A stretch of DNA of 64,000 bases, taken from contig CAAFUR010000035.1 in the NCBI GenBank assembly GCA_900766245.1, forward strand, positions 46,106 to 110,105, read 5' to 3'. The stretch comes from Veillonellaceae bacterium. Lineage in GTDB: Bacteria; Bacillota; Negativicutes; Veillonellales; Veillonellaceae. The translations under genes were made by a program, and so were the position numbers. The notes below the pieces were generated by a model. That model did not search any database. It was not told where the DNA came from and saw only the letters and a program-made list of their open reading frames with translations. Shown one piece after another: positions 27,005 to 36,313 of the stretch (the stretch's first letter is position 1; each line of letters opens with the position of its first letter).

Positions 27005-27604
27005 TCATTTAAATTTTTTGATGACAGCTAGTGCCACAGGTGTTACAACGGCTACTCCTAATAGTGCTTCTGGAATACCATGAGACCATGCAATACCCAT
27101 CACCACATCAAATACAGCTTCTTGTGAAATGTGTGTTGCCTTTGCAAATTCTACACCATAGATTGTATAAATACCAGTCAATACAAGGATAGTACTTGTG
27201 ACTTTTCCTAAGAAAGCGGCTACACCAATACGGATAGCTCTTACCTTAACTGGCAAGTACATATATACCAACGCTGCTACTAAACCAATCAACATTCTTG
27301 GTAATATAGAAATGATTGGATTCATAAACACGAAAGATAAAACATTCGGTGACATATACGCTCGTACCATACTGTAAGCACCAAATAAGAACCCTACTGA
27401 CATCCCCACTTTAGGACCTTCTACGATACCACCTAAAAGGGTTGGAATATGCAAGATGGTCCCACTAATTGGTGGGATTGGCACAAAGCCCCATCCTGTC
27501 ATGCCAAGTACAATCGTAATCCCTGCCAATAAGCCAATAATCGTTAATTGACGTACCGTAAATTTTTGCGATGGTTGTGTTTGCAACGCTGTTTCTTTTT
27601 CCAT
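27005..27604 (-). CDS. ECF transporter S component (copy B)
   Basis: 199 residues and colinear with copy A, including the same first 46 residues. Differences cluster in the periplasmic and C-terminal helices (for example VRAYMSPNVLSFVF, AAFLGKVTSTILVLTG, ISQEAVFDVVMGIAWS). Both copies keep intact reading frames, leaders and terminators, so both are probably expressed. A shift in ligand range is possible but not shown. Confidence 0.85.
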   Translation of the reverse strand: MEKETALQTQPSQKFTVRQLTIIGLLAGITIVLGMTGWGFVPIPPISGTILHIPTLLGGIVEGPKVGMSVGFLFGAYSMVRAYMSPNVLSFVFMNPIISILPRMLIGLVAALVYMYLPVKVRAIRIGVAAFLGKVTSTILVLTGIYTIYGVEFAKATHISQEAVFDVVMGIAWSHGIPEALLGVAVVTPVALAVIKKFK

Positions 27605-27739
27605 GTTTTCCTCCGTTCTTATTCCCTTAGGATATAAGTCGAACCAATACTAAAAAATGGAACTCAGTTCTGTTCTTCTTGATACAGACTATACAGTTAG
27701 TTCCTCGTATAGAGTAGTACAAATCAGCTATTCCGTCAA
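27605..27739 (-). promoter_or_regulatory. Promoter and structured leader of ECF S copy B
   Basis: Minus strand TTGACG (27734-27739), 17 bases, TACTCT (27711-27716), then the GGAACT/AGTTCC closed element (27659-27704) and a run of six T. Stem arms and the CTGTATAGTCTGTATCA segment are unchanged against copy A while flanking bases vary, which argues that the fold is maintained. Confidence 0.55.
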
Positions 27740-27774
27740 TCATAAAATGTAACTTTTCTTACACTACAAGAAAA

Positions 27775-27809
27775 CGAACACCTTATGAGGTGCCTCATAC
27801 AAGTGTTCG
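27775..27809 (-). terminator. Terminator of the heptose operon (after gmhB)
   Basis: Minus strand CGAACACTTGTATGAGG...CCTCATAAGGTGTTCG followed by TTTTCTT, 8 bases after the gmhB stop. Confidence 0.85.
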
Positions 27810-27817
27810 TTCTACCA

Positions 27818-28351
27818 TTACAGCCCCAATAGCTTTCTGCCTTCTTCCCAGGCAAAAATAGGCTCTAAGAATGTCATTAAGTTGTCTTCTTCAAATGGGT
27901 ACGCACGCATGCCAATGGACTCAGCAGCCTGCGCATCAGATGGTTTATCACCGACTAGGAAGCTACCATCCACATCTACATTCCAGTCCTGAATTGCTTT
28001 CGTCAACATACCAGGATTTGGTTTGCGGCAATCACAGTCTTTCGTGTACTCTGCCACAGTTCCTTCTGGATGATGTGGGCAGTAATAGTAGGCTAAAATA
28101 TGTACCCCTTCTGCTTCTAAACGGCGAGATATTTCAGCATGTAACGCTTGCACATCTTCCTCTGTATAATAACCACGTGCAACCCCACTTTGGTTTGTGA
28201 CCACAATGATGTCATAGCCACGTGTTTGGGCTTCTTTCATAGCGTCAATAGCACCAGGAATAAATTCTAGTTGTGCAGGATTACTCAAGTATCCTACATC
28301 CACGTTAATAACCCCATCACGATCTAAAAATAATACATTTCTAGTTTCCAT
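27818..28351 (-). CDS. gmhB: D-glycero-beta-D-manno-heptose 1,7-bisphosphate 7-phosphatase
   Basis: 177 residues of the HAD family. Catalytic FLDRDGVIN (nucleophile Asp and acid/base Asp), VTNQSGVARG, zinc site (CPHHPEG...CDCRKP) and LVGDKPSD. It removes the C7 phosphate in ADP-heptose synthesis. Its ATG overlaps the hldD stop by one base (TAATG). It is the last gene of gmhA-hldE-hldD-gmhB, and its 3' end was copied in the tandem duplication. Confidence 0.95.
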   Translation of the reverse strand: METRNVLFLDRDGVINVDVGYLSNPAQLEFIPGAIDAMKEAQTRGYDIIVVTNQSGVARGYYTEEDVQALHAEISRRLEAEGVHILAYYYCPHHPEGTVAEYTKDCDCRKPNPGMLTKAIQDWNVDVDGSFLVGDKPSDAQAAESIGMRAYPFEEDNLMTFLEPIFAWEEGRKLLGL

Positions 28352-29316
28352 TATTTTACATACCCTTCATTATCACGTAATAACGCACAATACTCATGGA
28401 CTGCTTGTTCTAATGGAGTAAACCCTTTGTCATAGCCAGCAGCTAGCAATTTAGTAGTATCTGCTTGCGTATAGCTTTGGTATTTACCCTTTAATACTTC
28501 TGGGAAATCGATATAACGAATCTCGCCTTTTCCAGCGAAGGAAATAACAGCTTTCATAAACTCATTAAATGTATGTGCATGACCTGTACCACAGTTGAAT
28601 ACACCACTAATTTCAGGGTGTTCCCAGAAATAGAAATTCACATTTACCACATCGTTTACATAGATAAAATCACGGGTTTGCTCACCGTCACCATATCCAT
28701 CGATGCCTTTAAAGAGTGTAATTTCACCAGTTTCCATCAATTTATAATACATTTGACGCACCAAAGATGCCATCTTATCTTTATGTGTTTCATTTGGTCC
28801 AAATACATTAAAATAGCGTAAGCCCACACATTGAGATTGTAATTGGTTTCTAAATTTTGCTACATAGCGGTCAAATAGTAGTTTAGAATACGCATATGGA
28901 TTTAAAGCTTGTTCGCAAGATGGGTCTTCGCGGAATCCATTAGTCCCATGTCCATAGGTGGATGCAGAAGATGCATAGATGAAAGGAACTCGACGTTCTT
29001 GGCAATAATGAAAGAGATTTTTAGATCCTTCATAGTTATTTTTCATCATATATCTACCATCATAATTCATAGTGTCTGCACAAGCACCTTCGTGGAATAC
29101 CACTTCGATAGGTCCACAATCAAAAGTATTTTGCTCTACGGCAATATCAAAATCTTCATAATCGATATAATCTGCAAAATCCAACATTTCAATATTTTTG
29201 ATTTTACGACCATCCGTCAAATCATCAACAATTAAAATGTCATTGCGTCCTTTATTATTCAACTGCTTTACAATATTGGATCCAATAAACCCGGCCCCAC
29301 CTGTAACAATAATCAT
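28351..29316 (-). CDS. hldD: ADP-L-glycero-D-manno-heptose 6-epimerase
   Basis: 321 residues, SDR family: IIVTGGAGFIGSNIVKQLN NAD(P) loop, the typical HldD spacing ALNPYAYSKLLFDRYV (YxxxK catalytic pair), and RYFNVFGPNE. It converts ADP-D,D-heptose into ADP-L,D-heptose, the donor for the LOS inner core. It overlaps the hldE stop by 4 bases. Confidence 0.95.
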   Translation of the reverse strand: MIIVTGGAGFIGSNIVKQLNNKGRNDILIVDDLTDGRKIKNIEMLDFADYIDYEDFDIAVEQNTFDCGPIEVVFHEGACADTMNYDGRYMMKNNYEGSKNLFHYCQERRVPFIYASSASTYGHGTNGFREDPSCEQALNPYAYSKLLFDRYVAKFRNQLQSQCVGLRYFNVFGPNETHKDKMASLVRQMYYKLMETGEITLFKGIDGYGDGEQTRDFIYVNDVVNVNFYFWEHPEISGVFNCGTGHAHTFNEFMKAVISFAGKGEIRYIDFPEVLKGKYQSYTQADTTKLLAAGYDKGFTPLEQAVHEYCALLRDNEGYVK

Positions 29317-30797
29317 AATTTTCCTTCCTTTACTAATTCTTGAATATGTTTAATAATTCCTGTTGTAGAATATCCCTCTTGGAATGGCAAGATTTGTACT
29401 TCCTCTACAAATTCTTTACCAATGACGTCTTCTGGATTGTAATCTCCACCTTTAACCAATATATTTGGTCGCAACTGTGAAAGCACCTCTGCTGGCGTAT
29501 CTTCTTCAAATAAAACCACACCATCTACAAAGCCCAAAGAACTCATCAACAAGGCTCTATCTAGTTCATGGTTGATAGGACGACTATCCCCTTTTAAACG
29601 ACGCACCGAACTATCTGAATTGAGGGCCACCACCAAATGGTCACCTAGTGTTGCTGCCTCTTTTAAATAGGTCAAATGACCACGATGTAAAATATCAAAG
29701 CAACCATTCGTAAAGACGACCACTTCGCCCCGATCTTGCCACAATCGGATTTTCTTAGCTAATGCCTCTACAGAATAGACACTTTCTTTATCTTCTTTTT
29801 TAGCTTTCATAGAAGACAATAAATCTAATAGTTCTTGACGATGAATTGGATAGGTACCAACTTTAGACACCACTACACCCGCTGCTGCATTGGCAGCTAC
29901 TAAAGCTGCTCGGATAGATAAGCCCGCAATTAATGTAGTAAGCATCATAGCCACTACCGTATCACCAGCACCACTCACATCGAATACATCTTGCTGTTTC
30001 GTTTCTGCATTATGCCACACATTGCCATCTTTACGAACTAAGGTAATCCCTTTAGCCGAACGAGTAATAATGATAAAATCTAGTTCCATCGTATCCAAAA
30101 TATGCTTCGCTGCTGTAACAACCGCTTCATCTGTGTTGGGCACTTCATAGCCTACGGCTTCACTGAGTTCCTTCACATTCGGCGTAATGCAAGTAGCACC
30201 GTTATATTTTGACCAATCAGAACCTTTCGGATCCACAATGGTCATAATGCCAGCTGCTCGAGTTTTACTGAATACTTGACTTAACAAGGATGGTTGGCAA
30301 ATACCTTTACCATAGTCAGAAATCACAAGACCTTGCAATTCTTTGTGCAACAACTCATCTAGCCAAGTAAGGATAGCTGTTTCACTGGCACCGGATAACG
30401 GCTGATTCACTTCATAATCTAAGCGAATCATTTGCTGTTGTCCACCTAAAATACGGGTTTTCGTGGTGGTCGGAATAGATTCTTCAGTAAAGACACCAGT
30501 ACTTTGTATGCCATTATCTGTTAATAATTGGCGTACAATCTTACCATGTGCATCATCGCCAATACGAGATGCCATATGCACTTGGCAATCTAATTGCGCT
30601 AAATTATTTGCTACATTGGCGGCACCGCCTAACACTTCCGTTTCACGTTGCACTAAATTCACAGGCACTGGAGACTCTGGAGAGATACGACTTACATCGC
30701 CAAAAATATAGCGATCTAACATGCAGTCACCAATAACCCCTACTTGTAACTGTGGTAAATCACGAAGCAAAAAGGATTGTAATGTACGATTAGGCAT
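29313..30797 (-). CDS. hldE: Bifunctional heptose 7-phosphate kinase / heptose 1-phosphate adenylyltransferase
   Basis: About 494 residues. N-terminal ribokinase-type kinase (GDCMLDRYIFGDVSRISPES, GGAANVANNLAQL, DVSGAGDTVVA) and C-terminal nucleotidyltransferase (FTNGCFDILHRGHLTYLKEA, with the HxGH-like signature HRGH). I chose ATG at 30797 (MPNRTLQSF), which overlaps the gmhA stop by 8 bases and has GGAAGAAG upstream, over a GTG at 30818. Confidence 0.95.
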   Translation of the reverse strand: MPNRTLQSFLLRDLPQLQVGVIGDCMLDRYIFGDVSRISPESPVPVNLVQRETEVLGGAANVANNLAQLDCQVHMASRIGDDAHGKIVRQLLTDNGIQSTGVFTEESIPTTTKTRILGGQQQMIRLDYEVNQPLSGASETAILTWLDELLHKELQGLVISDYGKGICQPSLLSQVFSKTRAAGIMTIVDPKGSDWSKYNGATCITPNVKELSEAVGYEVPNTDEAVVTAAKHILDTMELDFIIITRSAKGITLVRKDGNVWHNAETKQQDVFDVSGAGDTVVAMMLTTLIAGLSIRAALVAANAAAGVVVSKVGTYPIHRQELLDLLSSMKAKKEDKESVYSVEALAKKIRLWQDRGEVVVFTNGCFDILHRGHLTYLKEAATLGDHLVVALNSDSSVRRLKGDSRPINHELDRALLMSSLGFVDGVVLFEEDTPAEVLSQLRPNILVKGGDYNPEDVIGKEFVEEVQILPFQEGYSTTGIIKHIQELVKEGKL

Positions 30798-31362
30798 AAT
30801 CTTCTTCCACCAATTCACATAAAATATGTCCAGCTAAAATATGCATTTCTTGAATGCGGGCTGTCACTTTAGATGGCACTGCAAAAGTTAAATCGCATAA
30901 CTCTGCCATCTTTCCACCACCTTCACCAGTAAAGGCAAAGGTATGCATACCAATATTACGAGCAGATTCTACGGCTTTCACCACATTTTTACTATTCCCA
31001 GATGTGGAAATACCAATCAAAATATCTCCCGAACGGCCTAAGCCATCTACTTGTCGGGCAAATACTTCATCATAGCCATAATCATTGCCTACAGCTGTCA
31101 AAATAGACGTATCTGTGGTCAGCGCAATGGATGCTAACGAACGACGTTCTTTTTGAAAGCGTCCCACTAATTCTGCTGCTAAATGCTGAGAATCTGCGGC
31201 GGAACCACCATTACCGCAAAATAAAATTTTATTGCCTGCTGCAAGCGCTGCTTTACAACGCTCCGCCATAGCTTCAATAACACCCATTACTTCATAAGTA
31301 GCACTCAATGTGTCTACATGATCTGAAAAACGGGCACTAACAATTGGATGTAACTCACTCAT
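30790..31362 (-). CDS. gmhA: Sedoheptulose-7-phosphate isomerase
   Basis: About 190 residues, SIS-domain: FCGNGGSAADSQHLAAELVG, LTTDTSILTAVGNDYGYDEVFARQ, GISTSGNSKNV and the C-terminal His/Glu zinc region IQEMHILAGHILCELVE. First step of ADP-heptose synthesis. I chose ATG at 31362 (MSELHPIV) with GAAAGG upstream; it overlaps the nrdR stop by 8 bases. Confidence 0.95.
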   Translation of the reverse strand: MSELHPIVSARFSDHVDTLSATYEVMGVIEAMAERCKAALAAGNKILFCGNGGSAADSQHLAAELVGRFQKERRSLASIALTTDTSILTAVGNDYGYDEVFARQVDGLGRSGDILIGISTSGNSKNVVKAVESARNIGMHTFAFTGEGGGKMAELCDLTFAVPSKVTARIQEMHILAGHILCELVEEDYA

Positions 31363-31828
31363 GTGTTGTATCCTTTCCATGATTGTCCAATAATTCGTGT
31401 AATTCTTGCAAAAAACTTTCTACATTATTAAATTGTCGATACACAGAGGCAAATCGAACGTAGGCAACTTGGTCCACGTCTTTCAACAAGGATAATACAA
31501 TTTCACCAATTCGCTCCGTAGTCACTTCTTGCTCTACTTCCATGCGAATTTGTTTTTCTGTTTCATTCACAATCGATTCTAATTGATCTGTGGAAATGCC
31601 TCGTTTACTACAAGATCTCCACAAGCCATTCATCAATTTAGATCGATCAAATAATTCTTTTTTCTGATCTCGTTTTATCACCATAATTGGTAAATCTTCA
31701 ATCACCTCATAAGTCGTAAACCGTTTGCCACAGTTCATACATTCCCGACGACGACGAATGTTATTATCGTCCGTAGACCGTGAGTCTGTGACTTTGATTT
31801 CGTCATGATGACAATAAGGACATTTCAT
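31355..31828 (-). CDS. nrdR: Transcriptional repressor NrdR
   Basis: 157 residues. Zinc ribbon (Cys3, Cys6, Cys30, Cys33) and ATP-cone (residues about 49-139, VIKRDQKKELFDRSKL). NrdR senses dATP/ATP and represses ribonucleotide reductase genes. Here it heads the heptose operon by overlapping gmhA, probably only for shared transcription. Length is usual for the family. Confidence 0.96.
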   Translation of the reverse strand: MKCPYCHHDEIKVTDSRSTDDNNIRRRRECMNCGKRFTTYEVIEDLPIMVIKRDQKKELFDRSKLMNGLWRSCSKRGISTDQLESIVNETEKQIRMEVEQEVTTERIGEIVLSLLKDVDQVAYVRFASVYRQFNNVESFLQELHELLDNHGKDTTHE

Positions 31829-31839
31829 ATCGTATCCTC

Positions 31840-32757
31840 CTATTGGTTGCGCAAGAAGGTCTTTCCTTGCTGTTGAATTTCTTCTATAAAAGTATCTAAC
31901 ATTTCATAGCGTTTGCGATACATATTTCGTTTATGTGTTTTCGCTGTTTCGTAGGTTTTCCGTTCCTCTTCTAAAGGAATCACAAAGAATCGGGAGTCTT
32001 TTTCCCATACGTGACCGCCTAATTCTTCCCAAAAATCATCAAATTTCACTAATTTATGACGATTAAAGCGAATTAAATGCGTATTCGTATAGAATCCTTC
32101 ATCAGACACTGCATACAAGGTCTCAATACCTAGGCAAGTGGCTAATTGGCGCAATAAAAAGAACATAAAGTTTTTAGGACGATAGCCATGCATTTTTTTC
32201 GTTAGTTTCTTCGCCTTATCTAAACCCTCTTTATATCCTTGTATAGTACCAATCCAGATACATGGTTGTCCCGATGGATCTACACCTAATCGGAAATTGA
32301 TATGATAAATCCCATCTCCTTCATAGGTTAAGAGCAAACTAAGTAATCCTTCTTTTCGTTGACCGGTCATAAAACGTAAGGTTGCCTCTAAAGCTAATTC
32401 TTCAGAATGCCATAAGCGAATGCCACTTTCAGAGGGACTGTACAAGGCCCGAATCGCATCGTCTGTCACATATTTCGGTAAGGCATCAAAGTGCTGAATA
32501 ATACATTCTAACCGTTCTTGGGCTGTAGATTCTTTGTAGAAGAATACACGATTAATAATTTCCCAGATTCCTTCTTGATCCTGCAGTAAATTAGAATAAC
32601 TGCCATAGGTAGCGAAGTAAGATTCTAGTTGATTCAGTTGCGATCTATTTTTATAGGAACGGGCCGTAAATAAAAAAATACGTCGCTTTTCACGCCAGCT
32701 ATGGTATCCATATATTCTTTTACCTAATTCCCATTGTTGCTTTGCATATGTAAACAC
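31840..32757 (-). CDS. DUF535/VirK-like protein
   Basis: 305 residues, no signal peptide. Segments such as LLLTYEGDGIYHINFRLG, IWIGTIQGYKEG and YAVSDEGFYTN match the DUF535 group (VirK/YbjX). Relatives are linked to envelope and virulence traits in enterobacteria, but no activity is known. It lies 11 bases upstream of nrdR on the same strand, so it probably belongs to the heptose operon and may have an LOS-related function by association. Confidence 0.75.
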   Translation of the reverse strand: MFTYAKQQWELGKRIYGYHSWREKRRIFLFTARSYKNRSQLNQLESYFATYGSYSNLLQDQEGIWEIINRVFFYKESTAQERLECIIQHFDALPKYVTDDAIRALYSPSESGIRLWHSEELALEATLRFMTGQRKEGLLSLLLTYEGDGIYHINFRLGVDPSGQPCIWIGTIQGYKEGLDKAKKLTKKMHGYRPKNFMFFLLRQLATCLGIETLYAVSDEGFYTNTHLIRFNRHKLVKFDDFWEELGGHVWEKDSRFFVIPLEEERKTYETAKTHKRNMYRKRYEMLDTFIEEIQQQGKTFLRNQ

Positions 32758-32836
32758 GGTACATCCTCCTTAGGATAGACTATATCAAACTATATTATAC
32801 TCCATTTTAACAACGAAATTCAATGATATGCAAAAA

Positions 32837-32875
32837 ACTAGAGAGTTCTAAGACTAAGCCTTAAAACTCTCTAGT
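32837..32875 (-). terminator. Terminator of pnp-dut
   Basis: Minus strand ACTAGAGAGTT...AACTCTCTAGT (11 pairs) followed by TTTTTTG. Located 35 bases after the dut stop. Confidence 0.9.
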
Positions 32876-32910
32876 GAAAGAAATGTGGTTACATTCCTTA
32901 GTATATGTTG

Positions 32911-33360
32911 TTATTTACTGCCTGTGCTACCGATACCACCAGTACGAATACCGCGCGCATCGTCATCATTTGTGAGTAAGTATTTAGAGAAGATACCTTG
33001 TGCTACTCGTTCTCCTTTTTCTAAGGCAACGGGAGCGTCTGTAATGTTATACACAGCAATCATAATATGACCTTCGTTATCTTCATTGTTATAGTAATCA
33101 GAGTCAATAATCCCTGTACTATTAGTGAGCATCAAACCTCGTTTGATAGCCATGCTTGAGCGAACGTGGATCGCTAAATATTCATCATAATGCATGAACG
33201 CTTTCAATCCTGTAGGAATCAATACTGTTTCCTTAGGGCCTACTACAACAGATTCTGCACATTCAATATCATAGCCTGCACTTTCAGAAGTCTTACGCTT
33301 CGGTAAATTGATACCTTGTCCTTCAAAGGCAGAAACTACTTCAAATCCACGAATATCCAT
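32911..33360 (-). CDS. dut: Deoxyuridine 5'-triphosphate nucleotidohydrolase
   Basis: 149 residues, trimeric dUTPase. Five motifs are visible: SAGYDIECAE, VRSSMAIKRGL, TGIIDSDYYN, ERVAQGIF and the C-terminal RTGGIGSTG arm. It hydrolyses dUTP to dUMP. The ATG at 33360 has GAGGTG 5 bases upstream; an upstream TTG in frame is less likely. It follows pnp by 12 bases. Confidence 0.95.
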   Translation of the reverse strand: MDIRGFEVVSAFEGQGINLPKRKTSESAGYDIECAESVVVGPKETVLIPTGLKAFMHYDEYLAIHVRSSMAIKRGLMLTNSTGIIDSDYYNNEDNEGHIMIAVYNITDAPVALEKGERVAQGIFSKYLLTNDDDARGIRTGGIGSTGSK

Positions 33361-33372
33361 AGTGCACCTCAA

Positions 33373-35442
33373 TTATTTTAATAGCTCTTTGCGGGACAAA
33401 TTGATACGACCTTTGTCATCGATTTCGATAACTTTAACCATAATTTCATCGCCTACATTGACTACATCTTCTACTTTTTCTACACGTTCTCTTGCTAATT
33501 GAGAAATATGAACTAAGCCTTCTTTACCTGGCAATACTTCTACAAAAGCACCAAAATTCATCAAACGAGTGACTTTACCCATGTACACTTCGCCTGCTTC
33601 TACTTCTTTTGTCAAGTTCGTAATGATTTGGATTGCTTTTTCAGCCGCTTCTGCTTCTACTGCAGCAATAGAGATAGTGCCATCATCTTCAATGTCAATT
33701 TTAGCACCAGTTTCTTCAATAATGCCACGGATAACTTTACCACCTGTACCGATAACGTCACGGATTTTATCTGGATCAATTTTCATCGTTACGATGCGAG
33801 GAGCCCATTTAGACATTTCTTCACGTGGTGCTTGAATAGCTTCCATCATTTTACCCATGATGTGCATACGACCTTTGTGAGCTTGCGCTAAGGCTTCTTC
33901 CAAGATTTCACGAGATAAACCAGAAATTTTAATATCCATTTGGATAGCAGTCACACCTTTTGTAGTACCTGCTACTTTGAAGTCCATATCGCCTAAGGCA
34001 TCTTCCATACCTTGGATATCTGTTAAGATTGTATAATGTTCATCCTGTGTTACAAGACCCATTGCTACCCCAGCTACTGGCGCTGTAATAGGTACCCCTG
34101 CATCCATCAAGGATAAAGTGGAACCACATACGCTGGCCATGGAGCTAGAACCATTGGATTCTAATACTTCAGATACTAAACGCATAGCATATGGGAATTC
34201 TTCTTCTGTTGGAAGTACGGCTAGTAATGCTCTTTCAGCCAACGCACCGTGACCGATTTCACGACGTCCAGGACCGCGAGAGGAACGAGTTTCCCCTACG
34301 GAGAAGGATGGGAAATTGTAATGATGAATGTAACGTTTTTCTGTATCTAAACCAATGCCATCGATGGTTTGTTTTTCAGACAATGGCGCTAATGTACAAA
34401 TGTTTAATACTTGTGTTTGACCACGTGTGAACAAGCCAGAACCATGAGTACGAGGCAATGCGCTAACGCGACATGAAATAGGGCGAACTTCATCTAATTG
34501 ACGGCCATCTGGACGGATTTTTTCTACCGTAATCATATGACGTACAATTTCTTTCACCATTTTTTCTAATGTTGCGTAGATATCGCCTGCTTGTTCTGAG
34601 AATTGTTCAGCGAAATGAGCCAATACCTCTTCGAACACAGCCTGTTGTTGCTCTTCCCGTTGCACTTTATCTGCACAGCGTACAGCAGTATCTAATTTGT
34701 CATGTGCATAGGCACGAACTGCTTCTGCCACTACTGGATCTACTTCTTTAATTGGGAATGTGCGTTTCGCATGTCCAATTTCAGCTACCATAGACTCTTG
34801 GAACGCTACGATGTTTTTGATTTCTTCGTGAGCCGTCATGATCACTTCTAAGATGATGTCTTCAGGAATTTCGTTGGCTTCCCCTTCTACCATCAAAATC
34901 GCATCTTTCGTACCAGCTACAACCATGTTTAAAGTAGTTGCTTCTAATTGTGCTTCAGTTGGATTGACTACGATATTGCCATCTACCAAACCCATGCGCA
35001 CGCCAGCAATAGGACCTGCCCAAGGAATATCGGAAATGGATAATGCCGCAGAAGCACCAATCAATGCACAGATTTCAGGTGCATGGTCATGATCAACAGA
35101 TAATACTGTGGCTACTACATGTACTTCATTACGGCTACCTTTATCGAATAAAGGACGGATTGGACGGTCAATCAAACGACTATTCAAAATAGCAGACTCT
35201 GGTGGACGAGCTTCACGTTTAATAAAACCACCTGGGAATCTACCAACAGCATACATTTTTTCTTCATAATCCACTGTCAATGGGAAGAAGTCAATGTCTT
35301 TTGCCTCTTTAGATGCCGTTGCTGTAACCAATACAACCGTATCACCATATTGTACTAATGCAGAACCACTTGCTTGTTTTGCTAACTCGCCAGTTTCAAT
35401 CGATAACGTGCGACCAGCAAGTTCCATTTGGAATCGATTCAT
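33373..35442 (-). CDS. pnp: Polyribonucleotide nucleotidyltransferase (PNPase)
   Basis: 689 residues. Two RNase PH domains (1-about 220 and 300-540) with RPIRPLF and RTHGSGLFTRGQTQVLN, then KH (KIRDVIGTGGKVIRGIIEETG) and S1 (GEVYMGKVTRLMNFGAFVEVLPGKEGLVHIS) domains. It degrades RNA 3' to 5' with phosphate. The start at 35442 (MNRFQMEL) has AGGAGG upstream; the frame is open for 26 more codons without a ribosome site. Confidence 0.97.
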   Translation of the reverse strand: MNRFQMELAGRTLSIETGELAKQASGSALVQYGDTVVLVTATASKEAKDIDFFPLTVDYEEKMYAVGRFPGGFIKREARPPESAILNSRLIDRPIRPLFDKGSRNEVHVVATVLSVDHDHAPEICALIGASAALSISDIPWAGPIAGVRMGLVDGNIVVNPTEAQLEATTLNMVVAGTKDAILMVEGEANEIPEDIILEVIMTAHEEIKNIVAFQESMVAEIGHAKRTFPIKEVDPVVAEAVRAYAHDKLDTAVRCADKVQREEQQQAVFEEVLAHFAEQFSEQAGDIYATLEKMVKEIVRHMITVEKIRPDGRQLDEVRPISCRVSALPRTHGSGLFTRGQTQVLNICTLAPLSEKQTIDGIGLDTEKRYIHHYNFPSFSVGETRSSRGPGRREIGHGALAERALLAVLPTEEEFPYAMRLVSEVLESNGSSSMASVCGSTLSLMDAGVPITAPVAGVAMGLVTQDEHYTILTDIQGMEDALGDMDFKVAGTTKGVTAIQMDIKISGLSREILEEALAQAHKGRMHIMGKMMEAIQAPREEMSKWAPRIVTMKIDPDKIRDVIGTGGKVIRGIIEETGAKIDIEDDGTISIAAVEAEAAEKAIQIITNLTKEVEAGEVYMGKVTRLMNFGAFVEVLPGKEGLVHISQLARERVEKVEDVVNVGDEIMVKVIEIDDKGRINLSRKELLK

Positions 35443-35773
35443 TCCATGCCTCCTGTTTAATTCTTTATCCTTAAAAATCTTTATAGTTGTTATTATACAC
35501 GAGAAGAGGGGGAAATACAATTTGGAAGAGTTTATCGATCATCCCTTGTTTCCAACTAAAAGTATATCTGTCTACGGATCTCTATTAGCATCGATGAAAG
35601 AACTCCATATAAGATTTTCCTGTTCAATTTATCTATGCACAAATAAGTGAGTAAAACAGTCGGTGTCCTGAGAGAATATATAGGGGATTTACTCGCTTAA
35701 TTTCATTCATTTAGTTCCTTATGACATTTATTTCTTAAAGAGTATACGCAAAATTATTTACAGTACCCTATAT
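35443..35773. other. AT-rich non-coding gap with an inverted repeat
   Basis: No credible gene. Near the pnp start lies that gene's leader. TAAGTGAGTAAA (35644-35655) and TTTACTCGCTTA (35688-35699) form an 11-of-12 inverted repeat 75 bases beyond the end of the membrane gene at 35774; it may be a weak terminator for it or the edge of an inserted segment. Confidence 0.45.
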
Positions 35774-36307
35774 TCAATTTTGATGATATAGTACTAAGTA
35801 TAAACTAGTTACAGAACGTACTATTAATAGTAATATATGAAGTAATAAAAATATTTCTGTAAATAAAGATATCATTACAAGCACAGGACGTGTATAAATA
35901 TTCATCAAAAAGGAAACGAAAAATATAACTAGTAAAAAGAAAATTTCAACAATTAAAGCATAGGAAAACATAATAAGCATAAGCTTATAAATACTAATTA
36001 ACTTCCCATTTATATAGCTTGCTCGCGAATCTCTATTCTTAATATTAGTGATGGTATTTGATTCACTTGCAGACAACAATGTAATAGCCATTATTGTAAA
36101 ACCAATTAATACCGATATTGCTGTGGGAAGCATTTCTCTTAGCTTTGATAACGCCTGTATATCTAATCCCATTTCATTATAAATATAACTTGCTGAACAA
36201 GCACAGATAAGAGGTATTACTATTTCATATGTAAACTCATTAAACTTAAGTATCTTAAAGTAATGTTCAATCAGAATTATCCATTGCCCATATATTATCC
36301 TTCCCAT
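35774..36307 (-). CDS. Four-helix membrane protein, candidate RexB-like effector
   Basis: 177 residues with about four membrane helices (roughly 28-44, 60-80, 107-135, 141-170) and short charged loops (ASESNTITNIKNRDSRA). From memory, the order and content of helices resemble lambda RexB, a four-helix channel protein of 144 residues: AISVLIGFTIMAITLL against the RexB helix 2, YALIVEIFFLLVIFF against its YALSFVELGALFF, and FLLLHILLLI before the C-terminus. It follows the gene at 36314 by 6 bases with GAGGT as ribosome site, in rexA-rexB order. Identity is inferred, not proven. Strongly AT-rich against neighbours. Confidence 0.6.
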   Translation of the reverse strand: MGRIIYGQWIILIEHYFKILKFNEFTYEIVIPLICACSASYIYNEMGLDIQALSKLREMLPTAISVLIGFTIMAITLLSASESNTITNIKNRDSRASYINGKLISIYKLMLIMFSYALIVEIFFLLVIFFVSFLMNIYTRPVLVMISLFTEIFLLLHILLLIVRSVTSLYLVLYHQN

Positions 36308-36313
36308 ATGACC

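Larger units (their letters stand above)
26846..27953 (-). repeat. Tandem duplication, copy B (about 1.1 kb)
   Basis: Copy B starts with the znuA 5' remnant at about 26846 and ends inside the intact gmhB gene. The ancestral order was gmhB, ECF S, znuA; one extra unit was inserted head to tail. Confidence 0.85.
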
